Assembly: GCF_001907675.1 (NCBI RefSeq)
Contig: NZ_MPNT01000004.1
Span: forward strand, 1-64,000
DNA: 64,000 nucleotides
Origin: Mycobacterium paraffinicum
GTDB taxonomy: Bacteria; Actinomycetota; Actinomycetes; Mycobacteriales; Mycobacteriaceae
Direction: 5' to 3'
The position numbers and the translations under genes were made by a program. The notes under the pieces are model-generated. The model was not told the DNA's origin. It was given only the letters and a program-made list of their open reading frames with translations, and ran no database searches. Of this stretch, positions 40,901 through 54,600 are shown piece after piece; within the stretch, counting starts at the first letter, position 1, and the number at the start of each line of letters is the position of its first letter.

Positions 40901-43900
40901 GTGGGCCATCCGGTTCGAGGCCTCGTCGAGTTCCCGATAGGTCATCGAGTGGCCGGCGAATGTCAGCGCCAGCGCGTCCGGCGTCCGGGCCACCTGCCTG
41001 GCGAACAGCGACGGGATCGACGCCTTGCCGCGCACGGGCGCGGTCAACACCGATCGGTTGCCCCACTCGTCGAGGCGGGCGCGCTCGCCGCCGTCCAGGA
41101 CGTCCATCGAGGACAGCCGCTGGCTGGAGTCGGCGGTCATGCCGGCCAACACCCGCTGGAACCGCTCGATCAGCGACTCGATCCCCGCGGCGTCGAACAC
41201 GCTCGTGTCGAACTCGACGCGCAGGCCCAGCTCACGGCCAGGAAGCGCCATCACCGACAGCGGGTAGTGGTTGTACTCGCGGTTGGTGACGTCGGTGATC
41301 GCCAGCTCGTGGAAGCCCAACGGCACGCTGGTGTCGATCGGGTAGTTCTCGTACAGGAACAGCGTGTCGAACAGAGCGTCGTGCCCGGTGACGCGGTGAA
41401 TCTCGTTCAGCGCCAGGTGCTCGTGCTCGATTGTGTTGTTGTGGGCGGTCTGCAGCTGCTGCAGCAGTTCGACGACGGTGGTGGCCGCGGTGATGTTGGC
41501 GCGCACCGGCACGGTGTTGATCAACAAACCCACCATCGACTCGGCGCCGGCCAGGTCGGCCGGCCGCCCGGACACCGCGGTGCCGAAGGCGACGTCGTGC
41601 TGGCCGGTCAGCCACATCAGCAGCTGCGCCCAGGCGCCCTGCAACACGGTGTTGATGGTGGTGTGGCAGGAGCGGGCGAGCTCGCCCAGCGCGCGCGTGG
41701 TCTCGGCGGGCAGCCGGTACGACTCGACGCCCCGCCGGCCGAGGCCGAGCCGGGCCGGCGGGCCGACCAAGGTGGGGGCGTCGAATCCGGCCATCACCTC
41801 GGCCCAGGCCGCGCGGGCCGCCGTGCGGTCCTGGGCCGCCAGCCACGTCAGGTAGCTGCGGTAGGACGCGGGCGCGGGCAACCGCTCGCCGTAGTAGCTG
41901 GTGAGGATCTCCCGCAGCATGATCGGCAGCGACCAGCCGTCCATCACGATGTGGTGGTTGGTCAGCACGAACCGGTGCCGGTTGTCGGCGGTGCGGATCA
42001 GCGCGGCGCGGAAGGCCGGCCGGTTGGCGAGGTCGCTGACCGCCGCGCGCTCGGCGGCGCAGAGCTGTTCGATCTTCTCGTCGGGATCCAGGTCGTCCGC
42101 GCCGAGCTGGATGTACCGCCACGCCATCACCGGGTCGGCCGGGAGGACCTGCACCGGCTCACCGAACTGGGGGCAGAATCGGGCCGCCAGGTTGGGATGC
42201 CGGTCGACGACGGCGTGCACGGCCTCGCGTAGCCGGTGCGCGTCGAGGGCGCCGGTGACGGTGATGCCGAGCTGCACCGCGTACACGTCGTCGCCGAGGT
42301 CGTGCGCGAAGCTGGCGTGGAACAGCAGCCCCTGCTGCAGCGGGGTCAACGGCAACACGTCGGCGACCGCGTACTGCTGGCAGAGGTCGTCGAGCTGCTG
42401 CTGGGTCAGCCGAGCGGGCGCGATGTCCGACGGGGTGAGCCCGCCGCCGCCGCTGCGCACGTGCGCGCAGATGCCGGCCAGGGCCTCGAACCACAACTGG
42501 CTCAACCGGCTGACCTGCTCGTGGTCCAGCGCCGAGGGCGCCCACGTCCAGTTGGCCTGCAGGTGCGGGCCCGCCTCGGTGTCCATGGTCCCGGCGTTGA
42601 GGTCGACGGTGTGCATCAACGGCATGGGCAACGCCGCGCTGGCGGCGCCGGTGAACGACAGGCTGTCTTGGCTGATCCGCCACATCTCGCCGGGGAGATC
42701 CGCCGCCGCCCCCAGCCGTCCCAGGTAGTTGAACCCGATGACCGGGTCCGAGCCGTCCAGGTCGACGTCGGTGTTCAGGTAGCGCAGCAGCCCGTAAGTC
42801 AGCGGGTCGGGCAGGGCACGCAGTTGTTCCTTGGCCTTCTTGACCAGCGCTCCCAGTGCCCGGTCGCCGGCCATCACCTGCGCCCAGTCCAGTTCGCCGA
42901 CGATCAGCGCGACGGGGTACTTGGTGGTGAACCATCCGACGGTCCGGGACAGGTCGACGTGCGGGCCGAGCTCCTCGTGGCGGCCGTGGCCCTCGACGTC
43001 GATGCCGATCGGTGCGCCGGTGCCGACGAACCGCGCCCACGCCAGCCCGAACGCGATCAGCAGGATGTCCTGCACGCCCGCGTGGAACGCCGCGGGCACC
43101 TCACCCAGCAGCGACCGGGTGGTCTCCACGTCCAGCGACACCGAGAGCTGCTTGGCGGTCTCGTAGGTGTCGACGTCGGGACGCACCGCCGGCAGCAACG
43201 CCGGGGTCGCCGCGACCTGCCGCCACGCCTCGGCCGTCTCGACGACCTCGGGCCGCTGGGCGTGCTCAGCCAGCATCGCCGACCAGCGGGCGAACGAGGT
43301 TCCGCCCGTCGGCAACGCCACAGGCTGCCCGCTGTGGTGCTGGGCCCAGGCGATGTTCAAGTCTTCCAACAGGATTCGCCACGACACGCCGTCAACGGCC
43401 AGGTGGTGAATCATCAACGCCAACTGGGCCGTGGATTCCGCCCACACCGCGCGGAACATGATGCCCGCGGCGGGGTTGAGCTGCGAGCGCGCCGCCACCA
43501 GCGCGGCGTCGGAGAGCGCGTCGACGGTGTCCATGCAGGTGCCGGCATCGACCGAGCCGACGTCGGGCACGTGCATCGACCAGCCGCCGGCGCCGTCGTC
43601 GTCGACCCGCAGCCGCAGCGTGGCGTGCCGGTCCAGCAGCGACTGCAGCACCACCTGGACGTCGTCGCGGGTGACACCCGCGGGGGCTTGCACCACCATG
43701 GTCTGGTTGAACTGGTCGGTCGGGCCATCGACCTGCTGCAGCCAGCGCATGATCGGGGTCGCGGCCACCGGGCCGATGCCCTCGTCGACTTCCTCGTCGT
43801 CGGTGGCCACGCGGGCCACCCGGGCCAGCTTGGCGACCGTCTGCTCGACGAAAACGTCGCGCGGCCGGCAGACCACGCCGGCGGCCCGGGCGCGGGCCAC

Positions 43901-45613
43901 CACCTGCATGGATAGGATGCTGTCGCCGCCGAGGTCGAAGAACGAGTCGTCCACACCCACCCGCTCGAGCCCGAGGACCTGCGCGTAGATGGCGGTCAGC
44001 GTCTCTTCGACGGCCGTGGTCGGCGCGCGGTACTCGCCGCTGGTCTTGTGGTATTCGGGGGCGGGCAGGGCGCGCTTGTCGAGCTTGCCGTTGACGGTCA
44101 GCGGCAGCGCATCCAGCACGACGACGGCCGCGGGCACCATGTAGCTGGGCAGCCGCTCGCCCAGCTGGGTGCGGAGCTCGGCCGGGTCGGCGGTCCCCGT
44201 CACGTAGCCGACGAGGCGCTTGTCGCCGGGCCGGTCCTCGCGGGCGATCACCGCCGCCTGCTCCACGCCGTCCAGCGCCGCGAGCGCCGATTGGATTTCG
44301 CCGAGCTCGATGCGGTAGCCGCGGATCTTGACCTGTTCGTCGGCGCGGCCCAGGTACTGCAGCTGCCCGTCGGCGCCCCAGCGCACCAGGTCGCCGGTGC
44401 GATACATCCGGGCGCCGGGCGCCCCGAACGGGCACGCGATGAAGCGCGAGGCCGTCAGGCCCGGCCGGCGCACGTATCCGGAGGCCACGCCGCGACCGGC
44501 GATGTACAGCTCGCCGACGACACCCTCGGGCGCGGGGCGCAACCACTTGTCGAGCACGAACAGCGCCGCCCCGGGCACGGGCGAACCGATCGGCGGCGCC
44601 CCGGACTCGGCCTTCAGCGGCGCGCTCATCGACGCGTACACCGTGCCCTCGGTCGGGCCGTAGGCGTTGATCATCACCCGGCGCGGGGCCCAGCGATCCA
44701 CCACCTCGGATGGGCACGCCTCGCCGGCCACGATCAGCGCGGTCGAATCCAGCCCGTCGGGCGACAGCATGCCCACCGCCGACGGCGTCTGGCACAACAC
44801 GGTGACCTTCTCCGCCACCAGCAGCGCGTGCAGCTCGTCGGGCGATCCGGCCACCGACTCGGGCACCACGACCAGCCGGCCGCCGTGCAACAGCGGGCCC
44901 CAGATCTCCCAGACCGACACGTCGAAGACCAACGAATGCCACTGCGACCAGACACCGGCCTTCGGCAGATCGGCCGGCAGCTTGTTCAGCAACTGGGTGA
45001 CGTTCTGGTGCGTGACCGCCACACCCTTGGGGGTACCGGTCGTGCCCGAGGTGTAGATCATGTACGCGATGTCCTCGGGAGCCGGCCCGGGCAGTCCCGA
45101 GCTCGGCTGGTCTTCGACGGCCGGGTCGGCGACGTCGACGACCGGCAGGTCGAAGCCGTCCAGCCGTGAGCGCAGTTCGCCCGTGGTGACCGCGGCGACC
45201 GGTGTCGCGTCGCCGAGCATGAATTCCATGCGGGCCGCCGGGACCGCCGGGTCGATCGGCAGGTACGCCGCACCGGTCTTGAGCACCGCCAGGATGGACA
45301 CGATCGCCTCGGCCGACCGCGGCAGCAGCAGCGCCACGCACGCGCCGGGGCGCGCACCGTGATCGGCCAGCAGCTGCGCGAGCCGGTTCGCGGCCTCGTC
45401 GAGTTCCTGGTACGTCAGCGAGCGGCCCTCGAACGTCAGCGCCGGGGCCTCGGGCACGCGCGCGACCTGCTTGGCGAACAGCGCCGGAATCGACACCGCC
45501 CCCGTGATCGGAGCGGTCAGCACCTCCCGGTTGCCCCACTCATCGAGGCGGTCGTGCTCGCCGCCATCAAGCAAGTCGATCGACAACAATCGCCGCCCCG
45601 CGCCGACGGTCAT
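37973..45613 (-). CDS. mps2: Non-ribosomal peptide synthetase Mps2 (A-T-E-C-A-T-R), glycopeptidolipid core
   Basis: This 2546-residue synthetase begins with an adenylation domain (about 25-500; YTSGTTG near 194), a carrier domain (LGGDS near 561) and an epimerisation domain (HHLAVDG near 741). A condensation (HHIVMDG near 1224), adenylation (near 1681) and carrier (near 2051) domain follow. It ends in an NAD(P)-dependent reductase ([14 protein letters not shown] near 2158) instead of a thioesterase. The reductase should release the product as an amino alcohol. Hand-read specificity positions are D-V-W-C-I-A-A-V-Y for module 3 and D-V-H-S-V-A-A-V-Y for module 4; the two pockets are alike, as expected if both take alanine. 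With Mps1 this fits D-Ala and L-alaninol of the glycopeptidolipid core. The ATG overlaps the mps1 stop (ATGA). Confidence 0.92.
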   Translation of the reverse strand: MTVGAGRRLLSIDLLDGGEHDRLDEWGNREVLTAPITGAVSIPALFAKQVARVPEAPALTFEGRSLTYQELDEAANRLAQLLADHGARPGACVALLLPRSAEAIVSILAVLKTGAAYLPIDPAVPAARMEFMLGDATPVAAVTTGELRSRLDGFDLPVVDVADPAVEDQPSSGLPGPAPEDIAYMIYTSGTTGTPKGVAVTHQNVTQLLNKLPADLPKAGVWSQWHSLVFDVSVWEIWGPLLHGGRLVVVPESVAGSPDELHALLVAEKVTVLCQTPSAVGMLSPDGLDSTALIVAGEACPSEVVDRWAPRRVMINAYGPTEGTVYASMSAPLKAESGAPPIGSPVPGAALFVLDKWLRPAPEGVVGELYIAGRGVASGYVRRPGLTASRFIACPFGAPGARMYRTGDLVRWGADGQLQYLGRADEQVKIRGYRIELGEIQSALAALDGVEQAAVIAREDRPGDKRLVGYVTGTADPAELRTQLGERLPSYMVPAAVVVLDALPLTVNGKLDKRALPAPEYHKTSGEYRAPTTAVEETLTAIYAQVLGLERVGVDDSFFDLGGDSILSMQVVARARAAGVVCRPRDVFVEQTVAKLARVARVATDDEEVDEGIGPVAATPIMRWLQQVDGPTDQFNQTMVVQAPAGVTRDDVQVVLQSLLDRHATLRLRVDDDGAGGWSMHVPDVGSVDAGTCMDTVDALSDAALVAARSQLNPAAGIMFRAVWAESTAQLALMIHHLAVDGVSWRILLEDLNIAWAQHHSGQPVALPTGGTSFARWSAMLAEHAQRPEVVETAEAWRQVAATPALLPAVRPDVDTYETAKQLSVSLDVETTRSLLGEVPAAFHAGVQDILLIAFGLAWARFVGTGAPIGIDVEGHGRHEELGPHVDLSRTVGWFTTKYPVALIVGELDWAQVMAGDRALGALVKKAKEQLRALPDPLTYGLLRYLNTDVDLDGSDPVIGFNYLGRLGAAADLPGEMWRISQDSLSFTGAASAALPMPLMHTVDLNAGTMDTEAGPHLQANWTWAPSALDHEQVSRLSQLWFEALAGICAHVRSGGGGLTPSDIAPARLTQQQLDDLCQQYAVADVLPLTPLQQGLLFHASFAHDLGDDVYAVQLGITVTGALDAHRLREAVHAVVDRHPNLAARFCPQFGEPVQVLPADPVMAWRYIQLGADDLDPDEKIEQLCAAERAAVSDLANRPAFRAALIRTADNRHRFVLTNHHIVMDGWSLPIMLREILTSYYGERLPAPASYRSYLTWLAAQDRTAARAAWAEVMAGFDAPTLVGPPARLGLGRRGVESYRLPAETTRALGELARSCHTTINTVLQGAWAQLLMWLTGQHDVAFGTAVSGRPADLAGAESMVGLLINTVPVRANITAATTVVELLQQLQTAHNNTIEHEHLALNEIHRVTGHDALFDTLFLYENYPIDTSVPLGFHELAITDVTNREYNHYPLSVMALPGRELGLRVEFDTSVFDAAGIESLIERFQRVLAGMTADSSQRLSSMDVLDGGERARLDEWGNRSVLTAPVRGKASIPSLFARQVARTPDALALTFAGHSMTYRELDEASNRMAHLLAEHGARPGESVALLLPRSAEAIVSIMAVLKTGAAYLPIDPAVPAARIEFVLADATPVAVVTTAELRSRLEGSDLLVIDVNDPSVDDRPATALPGPAPEDIAYLIYTSGTTGVPKGVAVTHLNATQLLEKLHADLPDPGVWAQWHSLVFDVSVHEIFGALLHGGRLVVVPESVAGSPKDLHALLVAEQVTVLSQTPSAVGMLSPEGLDSMALVVAGEACPPEVVERWAPGRVMINAYGPTEGTVYAAMSAPLSADGGAPIGAPVPGAALFVLDKWLRPAPAGVVGELYIAGRGVASGYARRSGLTASRFVACPFGAPGARMYRTGDLVRWGADGQLQYLGRVDEQVKIRGYRIELGEIQAALAGLDGVEQAAVIAREDRPGDKRLVGYITGTADPARLRAQLGERLPGYMVPVAVVVLDALPLTVNGKLDKRALPAPEYQKTGGEYRAPATPVEETLADIYGRVLGLQRVSVEDSFFDLGGDSLSAMRVIAEINTALDANLSVRTLFEAPSVRGLADRAERDAGDAGQAEAGGPSFASVHGPEATQVYAGDLTLDKFIDDATLSAAPALPGPSSEVRTVLLTGATGFLGRYLALQWLEQLELVGGTLICLVRGGSDEEARQRLEKTFDSGDPKLLRYFQELAADHLEVIAGDKGQPGLGLDEQTWQRLADTVDLIVDSAALVNGVLPYSELFGPNVAGTAELIRVALTTRLKPYAYVSTSDVGRQIDPAAFTEDADIRVISPIRKIDGSYANGYGNSKWAGEVLLREANDLCGLPVSVFRSDMILSDTSYAGQFNLSDMFTRMVLSLVATGIAPRSFYQLDAEGNRQRSHFDALPVEFVAEAVTTLGSQVVEGFETYHVMNPHDDGIGIDEYVDWLIEAGYRIERIDDFGEWLRRFEAALRELPQRQRQYSVLPLLHMPSGQQVEPGEPGRGALAPTDRFRAAVREAKIGPDIPSVSAPVIVKYVTDLQLLGLL

Positions 45614-48600
45614 GACTGCTCCTCCACATCTGCGGTCATAGCTTCCAGCACGCGCCTGAACCGCTCGACCAACCTCTCGATTCTGCCCGTGTCGAAGACT
45701 TCTGTATCGAATTCGACGCGAAGACCTAATTCGTGACCCGGCACAGCCTGGACCGACAGCGGGTAATGGTTGTATTCCCGATTCGTGAAACCGCTAATAG
45801 CCAGCTCATCGACGGCAGACAACGCTGCGGTGTCGATCGGATAGTTCTCGTACACGAACATGGTGTCGAACAATTGGTCGTGTCCCGTTACACGATGGAT
45901 CTCGTTGAGCGCCAGATGCTGGTGCTCGAGCGTGTCGTTGTAGGCGCTTTGTAGCTGGTCGAGCAGGTCGGCGATGGTGGTTTCGGCGCCGATCGTCGCC
46001 CGCACCGGCACGGTGTTGATCAGCAGCCCGACCATTTGTTCGGCGCCGGCGAGATCGGTCGGCCGGCCCGACACAGCTGTGCCGAATGTCACATCGTGCT
46101 GACCGGTCAGCCACATCAGCAGCTGCGCCCACGCGGCCTGCAGCACGGTGCTCACGGTGGTGTGGCACGACCGCGCCAGTTCACCCAGCGCACGCGTGGT
46201 CTCCGCGGACACCTGGAAGGAGGACACACCCCGCGGACCCAGGCTGACGCGGCCGGGCGGACCCACCAGGGTCGGCGTGTCGAAGCCCGCCAGCACCCGC
46301 CGCCACGCCGCCTGGGCCGCGCCGCGGTCCTGCGCCGCCAGCCAGGCGACGAACTTGCGGTAGGGCACCGGGCCGGGCAACTGCACCCCGTAGTAGGCGG
46401 CGAAGATCTCCTGCAGCAGGATCGGCTTCGACCAGCCATCGAGCACGATGTGGTGGTTGGTCAGCACGAACCGGTGCCGGTTGTCCGCGGTGCGGATCAG
46501 CGCGGCCCGGAACGGCGGGCGCTCCGCCAGGTCGCAGACCGCGGCGCGTTCGGCGGCGCAGAGCTGTTGGATCTGCGCTTCCGGTTCGACGTCTTCGGTG
46601 TCGAGTTCGACGTAGTGCCACGACAGACCCGGCTCGGCCGAGAGGACCTGCACGGGCTCGCCGAAATCCTCGATGAAGTGCGCCACCACGTTGGGGTGGC
46701 GCTTGATCATCGTGTGCACGGCGTCGCGCAGCCGGTGCGGGTCGAGGGCGCCACTCACGCTGATGTCGAGCTGCACCGCGTACAGGTCGTCGCTGCCGTG
46801 CTCGCTGCCGGTGTGGAAGAGCAGGCCCTGCTGCAGCGGGGTCAACGGCAACACGTCGGCGACCGGATAGCGCTGGCACAGCTCGTCGATGTCCCGCTGG
46901 GTCAACCGCGCGGGGGCCAGATCCGACGGCGTCAGGCCACCGCCACCGCTGCGGACGTGGCTGCAGATGCCGCTCAGGGCGTCGAACCACAATTCGCTCA
47001 GCCGGGCCACCTGGGCCTCGTCGAGCGCCGAGCGCGCCCAGGTCCAGTTGGCCTGCAGGAGCGGACCGCCGGCGGTGTCCAGGGTGCCGGCGTTGAGCTC
47101 GACGGTGTGTGGCAGCGGCATCGGCACCGCGGTCGCCGCGCCGGCCGACGCCAGGCTGTCCTGGTCGAGCCGCCACAGCTCGCTGGACAGGTCGCCGGCA
47201 CCGCCCAGCCGCCCGAGGTAGTTGAACCCGATCACCGGGTCCGACACGTCCAGTTCGACGTCGGGGTTCAGGTAGCGCAGCAGCCCGTAGGTCAGGCCGT
47301 CGGGCAGGCCGCGCAGCTGTTCCTTGGCGTCCTTGACCAGCGCGCCCAGCCCGGACTCGCCGGCGATGACCTGCCCCCAGGACAGCCCACCGACCTGCAA
47401 CGCGACCGGGTACTTGGTGGTGAACCAGCCCACCGTGCGGGACAGGTCCACGTGCGGACCCAACTCCTCTTGGCGCCCGTGGCCCTCGACGTCGATCCCG
47501 ATCGGGGCGCCGGTCCCCAGGAACTGCGCCCAGGCCAACCCGAACGCGACCAACAGGATGTCTTGCACGCCGGCGTGGAAGGCCGCGGGCACCTCGCCCA
47601 GCAACAACCGGGTGGTGTCGGCATCGAGCGACACCGACAGCTGTCCCGCGCTGACGTAGGTGTCGATGTCGGGCCGCACCGACGGCAGCGGGGCCGGCGT
47701 CGACGAGATCTGCCGCCACGCCTCGGCGGTGTCGACGACCTCCGGTCGGCGCGCGTGCTCAGCCAGCAGCGAGGACCACCGTGCGAACGACATGCCGCCC
47801 GCGGGCAGCGCCACCGGCTGCCCACTGTGGTGCTGGGCCCAGGCAATATTCAAGTCTTCCAACAGGATTCGCCACGAGACGCCGTCGACGGCCAGGTGGT
47901 GAATGATCAGGGCGAGCTGGCCGGTGCCGGGCACCCACACCGCGCGCAGCATTGTGCCGCTGGCCGGGTTGAGCTGCGAGACGGCCGTCGACAACGCCGC
48001 GTCGGACAACGCCTCCGCGGTGTGCACGCAGCCGGCGGCGTCCACCTCGCCGACCTCGGGCACCCGTAGCGACCACCCTCCGGCGCCGTCGTCGTCGACC
48101 CGCAACCGCAGCATCGCGTGCCGGTCCAGCAAAGCCTGCAGGGCCAGCACGACGTCGGCTTCGCTCACCCCGGCCGGGGCCTGCACCACCATCGTCTGGT
48201 TGAACTGCTCGATCGGACCGTCGACGCTGTGCAGCCAGCGCATGATCGGGGTCGCGACCACCGGTCCGACGCCCTCGTCGACCACGTCGTCGTCGGTGGC
48301 CAGCGCGGCCACCCGCGCCAGCCGGGCCACGGTCTGCTCGACGAAGATGTCGCGCGGCCGGCAGACGACGCCGGCCGCCCGGGCGCGGGCGACGACCTGC
48401 ATCGACAGGATGCTGTCGCCACCGAGGTCGAAGAACGAGTCGTCGACGCCGACGCGTTCCACACCCAGGACCTGGGCGTAGATGCCGGCCAGGATCTCCT
48501 CGATGGCCGTGCTCGGGGCGCGGTAGTGATCGGCGTCGGAGTATTCCGGCGCCGGCAGCGCGCGGGTGTCGAGCTTGCCGTTGACGGTCAGCGGCAGCGC

Positions 48601-51600
48601 CTCGAGCACCACCACCGCGGTGGGCACCATGTAGGTCGGCAGCCGCTCGCCCAGCCGGTTGCGGATCTCGGCCGGGTCGGCGGTTCCGGTCACGTAGCCC
48701 ACCAGCCGCTTGTCGCCCGGCCGGTCCTCGCGGGCGATCACCGCCGCTTCGTTGACGCCGTCCAGCGCGGCCAGGGCGGCGTGCACCTCGCCGAGCTCGA
48801 TGCGATAGCCGCGGATCTTGACCTGCTCGTCGGCGCGGCCCATGTACTGCAGCTGCCCGTCGGCCCCCCAGCGCACCAGGTCGCCGGTGCGGTACATGCG
48901 CGCACCGGACCCGCCGAACGGGCACGCCACAAACCGCGTGGCGGACAGCCCGGACCGTCCCACGTACCCGTACGCCAGGCCCCGGCCGGCCACGTACAAC
49001 TCGCCGACCACGCCTTCGGGCACCGGCCGCAGCCATCCGTCCAGCACGAAGAAACCCAGGTGCGCCAGCGGCACGCCGATCGGGCTGGCGTTGCTGTCGA
49101 CGTCCCCGTCGACGATCTCCCGGAATGAGGCGTGCACCGTGGTCTCGGTGATGCCATACATATTGATCAGGCGCGGCAACCCGGGGTGGTTGTGCAGCCA
49201 CTTGCCCAGCCGATGCGGTTCGAGCGCCTCGCCGCCGAACACCACCGTCTGCAGCTTCAGTTGCTGTCCCAGCTCGGGCGCCAGCGAATCGGCGGTCTGC
49301 AGCGCGTAGAACGCCGATGGCGTCTGGCTGAGCACGCTGACCTGTTCCCGGACCAGCATGGCGTGCAGCTCTTCGGGCGAGCGGACCACCGCGTCCGGCA
49401 CGATCACGAGCCGGCCGCCGTACAGCAGCGATCCGAAGATCTCCCACACCGAGAAGTCGAAGGCCAGCGAGTGGCACTGCGTCCACACCTGCCCCAGCGC
49501 CAGCTGCGCGTCCAAGGACTCCAGCAGCTGGGTGACGTTGCGGTGCGGCACGGCGACACCCTTGGGCGTGCCGGTGGTTCCGGACGTGTAGATGATGTAG
49601 GCGATGTTGTCCGCCGACGGCGCGGGCAGCCCCGCGCCGGACTGGGCGGCGACGGCGGGATCGTCGAAATCGATGACGTCCAGGTGCTGTCCGTCGAGCC
49701 GCGACCGCACCTCCGCGGTGGTCACGGCGGCGATCGGGGCGGCGTCGCCGAGCACGAACTCGATGCGGGCCGGCGGCACCGTCGGGTCGACGGGCAGGTA
49801 GGCCGCCCCGGTCTTGAGCACCGCCAGGATCGCCACGACGGCCTCGGCCGTCCTCGGGAACAGCACGGCGACGCGCTCCCCCGGGCCGGCGCCCCGGCTC
49901 ACCAGCAGGTGAGCCAGGCGGTTCGCGTGTTCCTCGACCTCGCCGTAGGTCCAGGACCGGTCGCCGTGCGTGATCGCCACCGCTTCCGGGGCGCGGGCCG
50001 CCTGCGCGGCGAACAGCTCCGGAATCGACGCCAGTTTGGGCGCCGACTCCGCCAGCACCGGCCGGTTGCCCCAGTCGTCGAGCCGGTCGTGCTCGGCGGC
50101 GTCAAGCAGGTCGATCGAGGACAGGCGCCGGGCGGGATCGGCCGTCATGGCGACCATCACCTGCTGCAACCGCTCGATGAGCGTCTTGATGGCCGCGGCG
50201 GTGAACACCTCGGTGTCGAATTCGACGCGCAGGCTCAGCTCGTGCCCCGGCGAGGCCACCACGGACAGCGGGTAGTGGTTGTATTCGCGGCTGCTGAAGT
50301 CGGTGATGGCCAGCTCGTGGACGCCCAACAGGGCACCCGCGTCGATGGGGTAGTTCTCGTAGAGGAACAAGGTGTCGAACAACTGGTCGTGACCGGTGAC
50401 GCGGTGGATCTCGGGCAGCGCCAGGTGCTCGTAGTCGACGGTGTCGTTGTGTAGCCGTTGCAGCTGCTCGAGCAGGTCCGCGACGGTGGTGGTCGCGGTG
50501 ATGGTCGCCCGCACGGGCACCGTGTTGATCAGCAGGCCGACCATCGCGTCCGCGCCGGGCAGCTCGGTGGGCCGTCCCGAGACCGCCGTACCGAAGGCGA
50601 TGTCATGCTGGCCGGTCAGCCACGTGAGCAGCTGCGTCCACGCGCCCTGCAGCACGGTGCTGATGGTGGTGCGGCAGGAGCGCGCCAGCTCGCCCAGCGC
50701 GTGCGTGGTTTCGGCGGGCACGTGGAAGGCGGCGACGCCGCGCTTCCCGATCTGCCCGAGGGGGCCGACCAGGGTGGGCGTCTCGAAGCCGGCCAGCGCC
50801 TGGGCCCACGCCGCTTGCGCGGCGGCGCGGTCCTGGTTGGTCAGCCAGGTGACGAAGCTGCGGTACGACGGCGCGGCGGGCAGCCGCTCGCCGTAGTAGC
50901 TGGCGAACACTTCCTGCAGCAGAACCGGCAGCGACCAGCCGTCGACAACGATGTGGTGGATGGTCAGCACAAATCGGTGCCGGTCGGCCGCCGTGCGGAT
51001 CAGCGCGCCGCGGAACGACGGCTTGTCCGCAAGGTCGCACACCGCGGCGCGCTCGTCGGCGCACAGCTGCTCGACCTGTTCGTCGACGTTGTCGCCGTCC
51101 AGCTCGACGTACCGCCACGCCATCTGAGGGTCGGCCGGGATGACCTGCACGGGCTCGCCGAAGTCTTCGGAGAACCGGGCGACCAGGTTAGGGTGCCGCT
51201 TGACGGCGGTGTGGACCGCCTCGCGCAGGCGCGCCGCGTCGAGCGCACCGCTGACGGTGATGCCGAGCTGCACCGCGTACAGGTCGTCCATGTCCGGCGC
51301 GAACGCGGTGTGGAACAGCAGTCCCTGTTGCACCGGGGTCAGCGGGAGCACGTCGGCGACGTCGCCTTGCCGGCACAAGCTGTCGATTTGCTGCTGGCTG
51401 AGCTGAGCGGGGGCGATGTCCGACGGGGTCAGTCCTCCGCCGCCGGCCCGAACGTGCGCGCAGATCCCGGCCAGGGCCTCAAACCACAACCGGCTCAACC
51501 GGTTTACCCGCTCCTCGTCCAGCGCCGACGGGGCCCACGTCCAGTTGGCCTGCAGGTGCGGACCGGCCTCGGTGTCCATGGTGCCGGCGTTGAGCTCGAC

Positions 51601-54600
51601 CGTGTGCGCGAGCGGCATGGGTACCGCCGTGGCCACCGCCGCCACCGCCAGGCTGTCGTGGCTGACCCGCCACAACTCGTCGGAGAGATCGGCGCCCGCG
51701 CCGAGCCGTCCCAGATAGTTGAACCCGATCACCGGGTCCGCCCCGTCCAGGTCGACGTCGTCGTTCAGGTAGCGCAGCAGGCCGTAGGTCAGGCCGTCGG
51801 GCAGGGCGCGCAGCTGTTCCTTGGCGGCCTTGATCACCGGCCCCAGCGCGGGCTCGCCGGCGGCCACCTGCGACCAGTTGAGCCTGCCGCCGTTCAACGC
51901 CACCGGGTATTTGGTGGTGAACCAGCCGACCGTGCGCGACAAGTCCACCCGGGGAAACAGTTCTTCCTGACGGCCGTGGCCCTCCACGTCGACGCCGATC
52001 GGCGCCGCACCGGTGCCGAGGAACTCCGCGAAGGCCAGCCCGAAGGCGATCAACAGGATGTCGCCGACGCCGGCGTGGAAGGCGGCCGGCACCTCGCCGA
52101 GCAGGAGCCGGGTCGTCTCGACGTCCAGCGAGACGGACAGCTGACCGGCATTCACGTAGGTGTCCGTGTCTGGTTGCACCGCCGGCAAGGCGGCCGGGGT
52201 GGCCGCGACCTGCCGCCACTCGTCGGCCCGGGCCACCACGTCGGGCCGGTACGCGTGCTCCTGCAGCAGCGACGACCACCGGGCGAACGACGTCCCGGGT
52301 GCCAGCAGGGCGATGGGCTGTCCGTTGTGATGCTGGGCCCACGCGATGTTGAAGTCTTCCAACAGGATTCGCCACGACACCCCGTCGACGGCCAGGTGGT
52401 GGATGATCAGCGCCAGCTGGCCCGTGGACGGCGCCCACGCCGCGCTGACCATGACCCCGGCGGCCGGGTTCAGCCGCGACCGGGCCTCCGCCAACGCCTC
52501 TTCGGACAGCGACTCGACGGCGTGCACGCAGCCGCGCGCGTCCACGGCGCCGACCTCGGGCACGTGCAACGACCACCCGCCGGTGCCGTCGTCGTCGGCG
52601 CGCAGCCGCAGGGCGGCGTGGCGATCCAGCAGCGCCTGCAGCACCGCCACCACGTCGTCCTCGCCCGCCCCCGCCGGGGCCCGCACCACCATCGTCTGGT
52701 TGAACTGCTCGATCGGCCCGTCGATGCTGTGCAGCCACCGCATGATCGGGGTGGCCACCACCGGCCCGACGCCGTCGTCGCCGGCCCCGGCCGCACCGTC
52801 GGGCGCCACCTCGGCCACCCGGGCCAACCGGGCCACCGACTGCTCGACGAACACGTCACGCGGCCGGAACAGGATGCCGGCCGCCCGGGCCCGGGCCACG
52901 ACCTGCATCGACAGGATGCTGTCGCCACCCAGATCGAAGAACGAGGCGTCGACGCCGACCCGCTCGAGCCCGAGCACCTGGGCGTAGATGTCGGCCAGGA
53001 TCTCCTCGACCGCGTCACCCGGGGCGCGGTATTCGGCGGTGGCGTATTCGGGTGCGGGCAGGGCGCGCTTGTCCAGCTTGCCGTTGCCGGTCAGCGGCAG
53101 CGTCTCCAACACCACCACCGCGGCCGGCACCATGTACGGCGGGAGTCGGTCGGCCAGCGCCGCCCGGATCGCCGCCGGGTCGGCGGTGCCGGTGATGTAT
53201 CCGACCAGGCGCTTGTCGCCGGGGCGGTCCTCGCGGGCGATCACGGCCGCCTGGTCGACCCCGTCGAGGCCTGTCAGCACCGACTGGATCTCGCCGAGCT
53301 CGATGCGGTAGCCGCGGATCTTGACCTGCTCGTCCGAGCGGCCGAAGTACTGCAGCTGCCCGTCCTCGCCCCAGCAGACAAGGTCGCCGGTGCGGTACAT
53401 CCGCGCGCCGGGACCGCCAAAGGGGTTGGCCACGAACCGGGAAGCCGTCAGGCCGGCGCGGCGGATGTAGCCGATTCCCACGCCGCGGCCCGCCAGGTAC
53501 AGCTCACCGACCACACCGGCCGGCACCGGCTGCAGCCACTTGTCGAGGACGAACATCGCCGCGCCGGATATCGGTGAACCGATCGGCACCACACCGGTTC
53601 CGGGGGTCAGCGGCTTGCTGATCGACGCGCAGACCGTGGTCTCCGTCGGGCCGTAGGCGTCGAGCATCACCCGGCCGGGCGCCGCCCACCGGTCGACCAC
53701 GTCGGCCGGGCAGGCCTCGCCGGCCACGACGAGGGCGGTGGACTCCAGCCCGTCTGCCGGCAGCATCGCCACCGAGGATGGGGTCTGGGTGAGCACGCTG
53801 ACCTTCTCGGCGACCAGCAGGTCATGGAGCTCCTCCGGGGAGCTCGCCACCGACTCGGGGACGACCAGCAGCCGGCGACCGCGCAGCAACGCACCGAAGA
53901 TCTCCCACACGGAGAAGTCGAAGGCCGCGGAATGGCATTGGGTCCACACCTGCCCCTTGGGCAGGCCCTCGTCGAGCGACTCGATCAGCCACGTGACGTT
54001 GAGATGAGGAATGGCAACGCCTTTGGGCGTTCCGGTGGTGCCCGACGTGTAGATCATGTAGGCGATGTTCTCCGGCGCCGGGTCGGGCAGCGCCGTGCTG
54101 GGCTGGGTTTCGACGGCGGGGTCGTGAACGTCGACGACCAACAGGTCGTCGCGCCCGTTCAGCCGCGAACGCAGGTCCGCGGTGGTGATCACCGCGCTGG
54201 GTGCCGCATCGGACAGCACGAACTCCATGCGCGCCGCGGAGTGCGCCGGATCGATCGGTACGTAGGCCGCACCCGTCTTGAGGACGGCAAGCATCGCCAC
54301 GATCGCGTCGGCGCAGCGGGGGAACATCACCGCCACACACTCGCCGGGTCCCGCGCCGTGTCCGGCCAGCAGGTGCGCCAGCCGGTTGGAGGCCTCGTCG
54401 AGCTCGGCGTACGTCAACGACGTGGCGGCACACGTGACCGCGAAGGCGTCGGGCGCCTGCTGCACGTGTTCGGTGAATGCCGCCGGGATCGACACCGGCT
54501 CGGGTACCGGCTGGGTCAGGGCCGCCCGATTGCTCCACTCGTCGAGCTGGGCCGGTTCGTCGGCGGCCAGCAGGTCGATCGAGCACAGCCACCGCTCCGG

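Noticed and set aside
50458..53577. Open frame of about 1040 codons opposite mps1
   Set aside because: Antisense shadow in a repetitive, GC-rich NRPS gene; similar frames occur opposite every module.
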